Shown here piece by piece: positions 56,848 through 64,000 of a DNA stretch of 64,000 nt. Made by a program: the position numbers and the translations under genes. The notes beneath the pieces were generated by a model that was given only the letters and a program-made list of their open reading frames with translations, had not been told where the DNA came from and searched no databases. Source of the stretch: Sphingobacterium daejeonense (GTDB lineage: Bacteria; Bacteroidota; Bacteroidia; Sphingobacteriales; Sphingobacteriaceae); the NCBI RefSeq assembly GCF_901472535.1, contig NZ_LR590470.1:1426001-1490000 (forward strand), given 5' to 3'. The first letter of the stretch is position 1, and the number at the start of each line of letters is the position of its first letter.

Positions 56848-57924
56848 ATGGCACATAACATCAATTACAACGAGAAAACAGGACGTTATTCATTCTTTAG
56901 CGTTCAGCAAAAAGCGTGGCACGGTCTGGGGCAAATCGTAGAGCAGTACCCCACAAGCGAGGAAGCTATCCGACACGCAGGGTTAGATTACGAGGTAGTC
57001 AAATCCCCTCTGTTTACCAAAGGTTCGGGCATTACCGAAACCGCAGACGGTATCGAGATAGGCAGTAACGAACTGGAAGTACCTAACTGTTTCGCCAACA
57101 TACGCACCGATAACAATGCCGTATTGGGCGTAGTGGGTAAAGATTACCACATCGTACAAAACCGTGAAGCGTTCAGTTTCTTTGATGCTATCGTAGGAGG
57201 TGGCGAGGGTATTCTGTACGAAACCGCAGGGGCATTGGGCAAAGGCGAACGCATTTTTATCACAGCCAAATTGCCCGACTATATCCGTGTAGGCAATGGC
57301 GATGATGTTACGGAAAAATACATCTTCCTTACCACAAGCCACGACGGAAGCGGAAGTATTACCGCAGCGTTTACGCCTATCCGTATCGTTTGCCAAAACA
57401 CCCTTAACGCTTCATTGCGGGAATATGACCAATGTAGTCCGTATCAAGCACACATCGGGAGCAAAAACAGCGTATCGAGAATGCACATAGGATAATGGGG
57501 TTAGCCAACACATTGAGTGACCAGCTACAGGGTATTTTCAATGACTGGACAACGATAAGGGCAACAGACCAAGAGGTCAGAAAGCTAATCCAATTGGCAC
57601 TATGCCCGAACAAAGAAACCCTTGAGCTCATCAAAAAAGGTGCTGAAGACGAAATATCAACAATGTTTAAAAATGCCGTGAACGATGCGTTTGCCTATGC
57701 AATGACGAGTGATACGCAACAAATGGACACTACAAAAGGCACATTGTTCGGAGCATACAATGCTGTTACAGGCTACTTCCAAAAATGTACGCAATTACAG
57801 GGATGACGAAGCCAAGTTACAGAGTATTGTATTGGGTGGAACGGCTCAAATGAAAGGACAAAAAGCATTTGACCTATGTACAGCCTTTGCGACAGACGGT
57901 GCGGAAATCCTAAACCTCAATTAG
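56848..57924 (+). CDS. DUF932 protein, frameshifted
   Basis: The frame from ATG 56848 has the phage/plasmid-like DUF932 pattern: QQKAWHGLGQIVEQYPTSEE, then LGVVGKDYHIVQNREAFSFF, then IRIVCQNTLNASL. Shifts near 57420, 57475 and 57785 lead through MGLANTLSDQLQGIFNDWTT and FGAYNAVTGYFQ into DDEAKLQSIVLGGTAQMKG, ending at 57924. About 357 residues. It is a standard member of the PRTRC-type block. Its role is unknown. Confidence 0.85.
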
Positions 57925-57976
57925 ATAATCACAGGCTACCGCCACAATCGGTTGTAGCCTGTTAAAAATAAGTTTT

Positions 57977-58174
57977 ATGAAAGCGATAACAATAGAGGAA
58001 GCCAAAAATTTGGCGAGAGCCAAGAGCCTTGAAAAGAAGCACAAAGGCGAAAGCGTATTTATCATTTACTGCAATCGTACAGAGCATTTCTATATAGACA
58101 CGAACGGTTTAGTACGCCTTTGGGAAAAATTACACGGCTACTATGTAAATGGGGTTTATGCCACCGAAGATTAA
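57977..58174 (+). CDS. Small hypothetical protein of the PRTRC block
   Basis: The 65-residue protein (ITIEEAKNLARAKSLEKKHK, then YCNRTEHFYIDTNGLVRLWE) is intact. It is a common small gene between DUF932 and PRTRC genes in Bacteroidota elements. No function is known. Confidence 0.65.
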   Translation: MKAITIEEAKNLARAKSLEKKHKGESVFIIYCNRTEHFYIDTNGLVRLWEKLHGYYVNGVYATED

Positions 58175-58199
58175 CGCATAACATTCAAAAGCAGTTACA

Positions 58200-58538
58200 A
58201 TGGAAACGAACGCCATAGCGATAAAATTTGTCAGCCACGAAGTACCCGAATTGGAAACGCTGAAAACCTCAAAGGTCTATCAGCTAAGGGAAAAACTGAA
58301 CAAGGGCGAGAAGCTAAGCCGAGCCGAGAAAAATTGGATTGCGGAAGCGGTAAACCGAAACGCCTTTTTTAACGGGGCAGTTCCCCTAATGGGTTATCGG
58401 TTTGGGTTTGATGATATTCTAAAAACCTATGTAGTGAAGCAGTACGACAGTTGGCAGGAATACAGCGCACCCGACAAAACGAGCCTACGGAGTATAATCT
58501 ATGGCAGGATTGACCAAATAGCAGAAATCAGTCATTAA
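58200..58538 (+). CDS. Hypothetical protein of the PRTRC block
   Basis: The 112-residue protein includes VYQLREKLNKGEKLSRAEKN and VPLMGYRFGFDDILKTYVVK. It has no recognised domain. It is intact, on the same strand as its neighbours, and 25 bases after the gene before it, so it is part of the operon. Confidence 0.65.
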   Translation: METNAIAIKFVSHEVPELETLKTSKVYQLREKLNKGEKLSRAEKNWIAEAVNRNAFFNGAVPLMGYRFGFDDILKTYVVKQYDSWQEYSAPDKTSLRSIIYGRIDQIAEISH

Positions 58539-58556
58539 CACTTAAAGCAATCAAAG

Positions 58557-58781
58557 ATGGAAACAACAGATAGAATTACCAAAGAAACAGACCTTGAAAA
58601 GTTTTGCAGGGAGCGATTTAAGCACTTGACCAATGCACAGCTTGTGGCAAGGGTAAACGGTCTTCCCGATTTTGGTTGGGATGATGAGGGCGTGGAACTG
58701 CGAAGAAGGCATAGGGTATCAAACGGTGCGTTTGACTATGCCTTTAATCATAACACGATGGTAATCCTAAAAGACGATTAA
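58557..58781 (+). CDS. Small hypothetical protein of the PRTRC block
   Basis: The 74-residue protein reads LEKFCRERFKHLTNAQLVAR, then VNGLPDFGWDDEGVELRRRH. No known domain. Its stop overlaps the start of the next small gene (TAATG). Confidence 0.6.
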   Translation: METTDRITKETDLEKFCRERFKHLTNAQLVARVNGLPDFGWDDEGVELRRRHRVSNGAFDYAFNHNTMVILKDD

Positions 58782-58980
58782 TGATGTACGTAACAGATTT
58801 AAAACGGTTTGCCAAATCGAAGTAACGGATTTAAAGGAAGCCATAAAAATAGCAGGGCGGTACAAAGAATACCGCCACGAGGACGAGCGTTTTTCCGAGT
58901 TCGACAAGAGGCAAAAAGCCTATTGGGCGGATATGTACGAGAAACTTACAGCCATCAAAGAACAAGTAACAACACATTAA
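58781..58980 (+). CDS. Small hypothetical protein of the PRTRC block, frameshifted
   Basis: It starts at ATG 58781 (MMYVTDLKRF) and changes frame near 58805. It continues CQIEVTDLKEAIKIAGRYKE, then YRHEDERFSEFDKRQKAYWA, to TAA 58978-58980. About 66 residues. Not assigned to a family. Confidence 0.5.
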
Positions 58981-58991
58981 AACTCACAGCA

Positions 58992-59599
58992 ATGAACACA
59001 AATTTTTTCAATCAAGTACAGCAGTTGGATTTTACAGGAATATTGCAACTGAACATTTCTAAGGGGATAGAAAACAAACTAATCGTAACAGTATTGCTCA
59101 ACAATGAGCAATGCGGAGATAGTGCGAAAAACCTCATTCCCCCATTGATTTTTAACGCCACTTCGCAGGAGTTTGACGAGGGATTTTTTGAGCAGATAAA
59201 CGCACAATTAAAGCCATATCGGGTTTAATGGTGGATATGGAAGCCTTTATGAAGCAAATGGAAACCGTCAAACTGCAATCCGAAATGGAGAAGCAGAAAA
59301 CCGAGAAAGCCAAAAAGGAAAAAGAAACCAAAGACAAGAAGTACAAAGACGGTATGGCAAAGGTGGACGAGTTGGAGAAAGAGGGCAAGTTCCGTGAAGC
59401 GTGGATGAAAGTACCCGACATTACGGAGTTTCCCGAAAAAGCGGACGAGATACGCAAACGCAAAACGTCATTGTCCGACAAGTTCGGGACACCGAGCCTT
59501 TTTGGTGGAGTAACGGAGGAGCAACCCGAACCGCCAAAAACGGAGGAGGTTGCTACCTATTGCCCAATAAATACAACAAACGAAGAAGTAGAATATTAA
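58992..59599 (+). CDS. PRTRC system protein E, one frameshift
   Basis: ATG 58992 gives MNTNFFNQVQQLDFTGILQL, then LIPPLIFNATSQEFDEGFFE. The frame stops at 59228, but one base change near 59220 continues ISGLMVDMEAFMKQMETVKL, a charged coiled coil, and DELEKEGKFREAWMKVPDIT. About 202 residues, as usual for PRTRC E in Bacteroidota. PRTRC genes form a ParB/ThiF-linked set on mobile elements whose joint function is not established. Confidence 0.85.
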
Positions 59600-59617
59600 C
59601 AATTAAAAACGAACATT

Positions 59618-59836
59618 ATGTTATTAGCAACAGTATTACCGAGAATTTTCATACTCAAAGATAAAGGACAGGATATTCCATTGACTGACCCCGAACCACG
59701 TTGGAGCGTGGAAGCCGTAATGAATTTCTATGCAAATTCTTATCCGATACTGACCACTGCCAAAGTATCTGCCCCTGTTATCCGTGACGATACAATACAG
59801 TACCGATTTGAGAGTGTAATGGGAACGAAAGGTTAA
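59618..59836 (+). CDS. PRTRC system protein C
   Basis: The intact 72-residue protein has the family pattern LPRIFILKDKGQDIPLTDPE, then PRWSVEAVMNFYANSYPILT and the C-terminal RFESVMGTKG. It follows protein E by 18 bases. Function unknown; it is a marker gene of the PRTRC set. Confidence 0.88.
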   Translation: MLLATVLPRIFILKDKGQDIPLTDPEPRWSVEAVMNFYANSYPILTTAKVSAPVIRDDTIQYRFESVMGTKG

Positions 59837-59853
59837 ATCAAAAATCAAAAAAA

Positions 59854-61007
59854 ATGAATTATGCAACGCAATATCATATCGGGCATCATCAAAACCCTAC
59901 AGCAACCGAAACAGAAGACTTTGCACAAACAGTTGGGCGAGTTCGCAGATTGGATGCAAAGACCAAAGAACGCAGACGAAATAAGAAAAGACAAAATGAA
60001 ATCGGTACCGATAACGGTACTACCAATGGTTTTCTAAAATGCTCATTTCTGCCTAAACTGCAAGAAGCACAAACCGTACAGGCTTGTGGAAAATCGGAAA
60101 AGACGGAAAGGGATTTTTATCAGTCCCTTTCCAAATTGGCAGGGCATTACGGTATACAACCTATGCAGTCCAGGCAGTACGGCTATCCCTACAATATCGC
60201 TTTAGCTTTGGATTCCACAGAGGAACAGTTAAGAAAGAAGTTTCGTGATTGGGAAGAACTCCGTTTGATACAGGATAGTAAGAAAACGTATTTCGTAAGT
60301 GAAGAACGGTACAGTACAGGTGCAACCTGTATTACATTCCCGTAGTGCCATTGTACCGACTATCTAAGCATCCCAATCGCAAGCAAGCCGTACAGCTATT
60401 GCAATCCGTGTGTGCGTACCTATACCACATTGCAGATGTTCCTTACTATCGACAGGAAAACAGTTATCTGTATTGGATGTATGAAATGGTAACAGAGTGG
60501 ATTGTAAGCGATGACGAGAATGAGGACACGACAACGTATTTAAGCGAGATTAGGCAATCAGAACAGATAGGCGAACGTATGGAGCAGAAAATTTACAACA
60601 AGCACAATTTGAGCCGATTTGCAGTCCGTTTAAACTCCTTTAAAATCAAAGACAGCTTTGACCAAGATTGCTACAAACTGGCAAGTGAAGCCTTTGCCTT
60701 GTATGAACAATACCCGAATGCTACCATAAACCGTAATGCCCTGCCAAGCGGAGAAGCAAGCGAAGAAGATATGGAAAATAGTATAGGTGTGGAAAAGTAC
60801 GTTTCGTTCTGTGCCGATGCAAAAGGTATTTTGTTTCAAACACTTTTTGAGAGCGTGAACACCGAGTTGCAAGAATACGGACAAATGGAAGAACCCACCA
60901 TTGTGAAAAGGTTTGATGGTAGTGATATTACTGCAAATACCCTTGAATTTGAAAACCGTGTTTTTGCCTTAATTGAGGAATTGATATACATACTGAATAA
61001 CTTTTAG
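59854..61007 (+). CDS. PRTRC system protein F-like, one frameshift
   Basis: ATG 59854 gives MNYATQYHIGHHQNPTATET with QSLSKLAGHYGIQPMQSRQY and GYPYNIALALDS. A shift near 60325 leads into VPLYRLSKHPNRKQAVQLLQ, then SVCAYLYHIADVPYYRQENS, SFDQDCYKLASEAFALYEQY and ILFQTLFESVNTELQEYGQM, ending at 61007. About 384 residues. It lies between PRTRC C and B, the normal place of this gene. Function unknown. Confidence 0.8.
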
Positions 61008-61017
61008 ATACTCTAAA

Positions 61018-61732
61018 ATGAAAGATATAACACAAAACTTTGGAACGCTTTACCACCCTTTATCGGCTTTTGGTTTTTTACCAAACCAAAGGAAGTAATA
61101 GAACCACCTATGTAGAGCATTTTGATATGGATAGGAACGGTAATCCAATCAACGCCCATCCTTTGACCGAGAGAGAAGCTAAAGAATTGGCAAAAGCACT
61201 CAATACGGAAAAGGAAAAGAGCAAGGCATTTTTAAAATCTAACGGCATTCTGCCTACCAACGTCCTGCACATTAATCCGAGTGAAAACGGTACGGTACTT
61301 TGGTACACCAAAGCACGAAAAGTCAAAATGTTCTTTACTGAAAGTCTTGAAATACCAAACGGTACGGCGAAAGTACCTGCAATGCTTTGGTATGCAAGCA
61401 AACAGAGCCTTATTGTTTTCGCCCTAGAAAAAGACCGAAGACCTACCGAGAATACCGTATTATTTCACGCACCATTTTTCAATATTTACGAGGACGGACA
61501 CGTATGTATGGGAACTGTAGATATCAATATCAAAAATTCTGCTTCGGTTGAAGAATTTATGCAAGCGTGGGAAAGCTACTTTTTTAACAGCTATTTCAGT
61601 CACTTGGTAAACGAACACAACCCCATAAAAGGAAATTGTGTAAGCCTTTGGAAAGACCTCATCGGCACAGACAAAGCCTTTCCTAAAGATATATTGAAAA
61701 AGACAAACAAGACCATAAAAACGATATTGTAA
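61018..61732 (+). CDS. PRTRC system protein B, frameshifted near the start
   Basis: ATG 61018 gives MKDITQNFGTLYHPLSA, then the frame breaks in a T-run (about 61074-61079) and continues LVFYQTKGSNRTTYVEHFDM. Family motifs follow: GILPTNVLHINPSENGTVLW, then HAPFFNIYEDGHVCMGTVDI and YFFNSYFSHLVNEHNPIKGN. About 238 residues. Its stop overlaps the start of the ThiF gene. Confidence 0.87.
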
Positions 61733-62537
61733 TGAGCAAAGAAATTTTAAAAGTCCATTTTACGGACAGCGATTTGATAAATCCTACCAATCCCATAACG
61801 GTAAACGTAATCGGTGCAGGTGGTACAGGCTCAAAAGTAATGACTGCCTTGCTTGAGATGAACCACAGCCTAAACGAGTTAGGACACGCAGGGTTGTTTA
61901 TTCGTCTTTGGGATGATGATGTAATTACCCAAGCCAATTTAGGAAGACAGCGTTTTGCAGAAAGTGAGGTCGGTTTGTACAAATCTGTTGCTATCATTAA
62001 CCGTATAAATCGCTTCTCAGGTACGAACTGGAAAGCGGAAGCAAGGAAATTTGAAAAAGACAATAGCGACAGTTTCCCCGAAAATGCAGGAGGAAGTATT
62101 TATATTTCCTGTGTGGATAGCGTAAAAGCAAGATTTGAAATTGCGGAAATATTAAGTGAATTGAGCAGTGGAAGACCCTATTCCAACGCCCACGTTATTG
62201 GTTGGACTTCGGCAACAGTCAACATACAGGACAAGTTTTACTATCTACCATAGGAAAAATTCGCCAACCCAATTCAGAGAAATATGAAACGGTGGCAAGC
62301 CTGCCAATGGTTACGGATGAATTTGGCGAACTGCTTAAACAATCCGAACTGGAAGACGATACACCGAGCTGTTCCCTTGCCGAAGCGTTGGAAAAGCAGG
62401 ACTTGTATATCAATTCCTCATTGGTTCAGATGGGTTGTTCACTGTTATGGGGTATGTTTAAAAATGGTTTGACACCATACAGGGGATTTTTTCACAACCT
62501 GAAAGATTTCCGAACCCATCCTATAAAAGTCGCCTGA
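61732..62537 (+). CDS. PRTRC system ThiF-family protein, one frameshift
   Basis: The protein has the ThiF/E1-like nucleotide-binding fold: ITVNVIGAGGTGSKVMTALL, then FIRLWDDDVITQANLGRQRF and SIYISCVDSVKARFEIAEIL. A shift near 62195 leads into WLDFGNSQHTGQVLLSTIGK, then SLVQMGCSLLWGMFKNGLTP and FFHNLKDFRTHPIKV. About 268 residues. ThiF-like proteins adenylate the C-terminus of a partner; the partner in PRTRC systems is not known. It is the last gene of the block here. Confidence 0.88.
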
Positions 62538-62554
62538 TTGGAAAATCGGGCGGC

Positions 62555-62593
62555 AAAAAGACACTCCCTCCCGATGGTCGGGACAGTCTTTTT
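62555..62593 (+). terminator. Terminator after the PRTRC block
   Basis: AAAAAGAC...GTCTTTTT encloses TCCCGA-TGG-TCGGGA. It lies 18 bases after the ThiF stop. The inner CTCCCGATGGTCG also resembles part of the oriT-like blocks at 8972 and 35449, though without the partner block. Confidence 0.75.
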
Positions 62594-62801
62594 GCATAAA
62601 TCGGAGCAACCTCTTTGGCAAAATGGGATGCCTACCCACCATTCATTCCGGCACATTTTACCAAACAGGTTGCGACATTATTTGAGGGATGTTCATTATC
62701 CCTTTTGTTGTTTTAGGGAACTTCTTTTCTTGCCACATTGGCGACCAAAGAAAAGATTCTGTGTTATAAAACAAATATTTTTAGATTTATTTTGTATTAA
62801 A

Positions 62802-62832
62802 TTGTATAAAATAATTATAAATTGTACTTTTG
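62802..62832 (+). promoter_or_regulatory. Bacteroidota-type promoter for the SulP gene
   Basis: TTG at 62802-62804 and TACTTTTG (62825-62832, matching TAnnTTTG) are 20 bases apart, close to the Bacteroidota -33/-7 consensus. Transcription would start near 62840, giving a leader of about 170 bases with a possible 14-codon frame (62842-62886). Confidence 0.6.
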
Positions 62833-62937
62833 CACCACTCAATGAAAAGAACAGTACAAATATCATCCCAAGTTACTCCGCCCTGAGCGTAGGCTAAACT
62901 GTTGTTTTTTCCAATTTTAATTTATTGGCTTTTTTAT

Positions 62938-62966
62938 GGTACCCAAAGGTTTTACTTTGGTACACC
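62938..62966 (+). other. Hairpin in the SulP leader
   Basis: GGTACCCAAAGG pairs with CTTTGGTACACC around TTTTA, about 40 bases before the SulP start. It could affect transcription or translation of the transporter; no riboswitch family is recognised. Confidence 0.4.
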
Positions 62967-63007
62967 CTCTTTTTTATTTACATTTTTCATATTAAACATA
63001 ATCTTTT

Positions 63008-64000
63008 ATGCAGAAAGTTATTAATCTGTTTGATTTCAGACAGAAAATTAATTACAAGAATGAAATTCTTGCAGGTCTGGCAGTAGCTATGACCATGATC
63101 CCAGAGTCTTTATCGTTTGCTATTTTAGCTGGTCTCTCACCATTAACAGGTCTATATGCAGCTTTTTTAATGGGTATTGTAACCGCAATCCTAGGAGGCA
63201 GACCCGGAATGGTTTCCGGAGGTGCCGGAGCGACTGTTGTCGTGCTTATTGCACTGGCAGCATCACATGGGGTGGAATATCTTTTTGCCGCTGTTATAAT
63301 GGCAGGTATAATGCAATTTTTAGTAGGAGTTTTCAAACTTGGTAAATTTGTGCGTTTAATCCCACAACCGGTAATGTATGGTTTTTTGAACGGTCTTGCA
63401 GTAATCATTTTCATGGCACAGGTAGCTCAATTTAAAGTCGTAGAAAACGGGATTGAAGGTTGGATGCAGGGTTCTGCACTCTATTTAATGGTAGGATTGA
63501 CATTGTTAACCATAGCAATTGTATTTATATTACCTAAGTTTACCAAGGCTGTTCCTGCGTCCTTAGTTGCGATAATAGTTGTATTCGCTATCGTATACTT
63601 TTTCGGCATCGATACTAAAAAAGTAATTGATATAGCTTCTGTAGGTGGTTCACTACCATCATTTCATATTCCGGGAATTCCATTTAATCTGGAAACCCTG
63701 AAAATTATTTTCCCGTATGCCTTAGTAATGGCAGGTGTTGGACTGATTGAAAGCTTATTAACACTGAATATGGTTGATGAAATAACCGGTACAAAAGGAC
63801 AATCCAACCGTGAGGCTGCCGCACAGGGCATAGCCAATATCACAAATGGCTTCTTTGGAGGAATGGGTGGATGTGCAATGGTTGCTCAAACATTGGTTAA
63901 TATCGGAGCTGGAGGAAGAGCCCGACTTTCTGCAATAGTGGGAGCGCTTGCGATCTTATTGATCATTTTAGTGGCAGGCCCTGTAATCGAACAAATACCT
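63008..64000 (+). CDS. SulP-family inorganic anion transporter (partial, runs off the end)
   Basis: The frame is open from ATG 63008 to the window edge (331 codons). The SulP pattern is clear: ILAGLAVAMTMIPESLSFAI, then AGLSPLTGLYAAFLMGIVTA, then GGRPGMVSGGAGATVVVLIA and RLIPQPVMYGFLNGLAVIIF, and later GLIESLLTLNMVDEITGTKG. At least nine membrane helices are visible. It is an inner-membrane exchanger or symporter for sulfate, bicarbonate or similar anions. The C-terminal STAS domain, if any, lies beyond the window. It is likely cargo of element 3, with its own promoter. Confidence 0.93.
   Translation, partial: MQKVINLFDFRQKINYKNEILAGLAVAMTMIPESLSFAILAGLSPLTGLYAAFLMGIVTAILGGRPGMVSGGAGATVVVLIALAASHGVEYLFAAVIMAGIMQFLVGVFKLGKFVRLIPQPVMYGFLNGLAVIIFMAQVAQFKVVENGIEGWMQGSALYLMVGLTLLTIAIVFILPKFTKAVPASLVAIIVVFAIVYFFGIDTKKVIDIASVGGSLPSFHIPGIPFNLETLKIIFPYALVMAGVGLIESLLTLNMVDEITGTKGQSNREAAAQGIANITNGFFGGMGGCAMVAQTLVNIGAGGRARLSAIVGALAILLIILVAGPVIEQIP

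Noticed and set aside
62938..62966. A riboswitch before the SulP gene
   Set aside because: A single hairpin is present but no known aptamer core (such as fluoride, SAM or molybdenum cofactor) could be recognised.

Overview
The window is a Bacteroidota chromosome, most likely Sphingobacterium or a close relative. The indicators are AT-rich coding sequence, PRTRC genes of the Bacteroidota type, Arm-binding tyrosine integrases, LutABC and DUF1080/Gfo-Idh genes, and a TTG/TAnnTTTG promoter. Positions 1-4190 are core chromosome: the end of a Gfo/Idh/MocA oxidoreductase, a DUF1080 lipoprotein, an MRJP-like protein, a small Smr protein and a lipoprotein. A tRNA-Pro(TGG) gene at 4193-4266 then acts as an integration hotspot.

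Three mobile elements are stacked behind the tRNA. Its 3' end recurs at 26126-26143 and 53698-53720. Element 1 (about 4246-26143) carries an integrase, a MobC/relaxase module and defence-type cargo: an HNH/zinc-ribbon protein, DUF2971, a HEPN protein, a SymE-like toxin, a DrmE-DrmA-DrmB (DISARM-like) operon and an AlbA_2 protein. Element 2 (about 26126-53720) is a composite. At its left is an integron-like platform: a divergent tyrosine recombinase facing attC-like palindromes that bound a cupin fusion gene, a DUF1304 gene, and a lutABC/dps block. Next come a mobilisation and replication module and an operon of an ECF-like sigma factor plus a TnpB/Cas12f-like protein that looks nuclease-dead. 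Upstream of that operon lies a noncoding region with repeated structured elements. A stretch of remnants follows (IS5, IS982, TraG, integrase), with HdeD and FRG genes, then a second partial copy of the sigma/repeat region that still has its XRE regulator, and finally the element's own integrase. Element 3 (from 53721) has an integrase, an SSB, a DUF932 protein, PRTRC genes E, C, F, B and ThiF, and a SulP transporter that runs off the end.

The most notable system is the sigma factor/TnpB-like operon (38204-40123) together with six copies of a 49-50 nt structured repeat (40718-41528 and 50020-50549). I read it as a candidate RNA-guided transcription system; this is inference. Second come the DISARM-like locus with no visible methyltransferase and the integron-like cassette platform.

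Many genes are split by single-base indels, usually in homopolymers (A/T runs, and GGGGG where GGGG keeps the frame). This looks more like sequencing error than decay, so such genes are annotated over their full reconstructed span and the shifts are noted.
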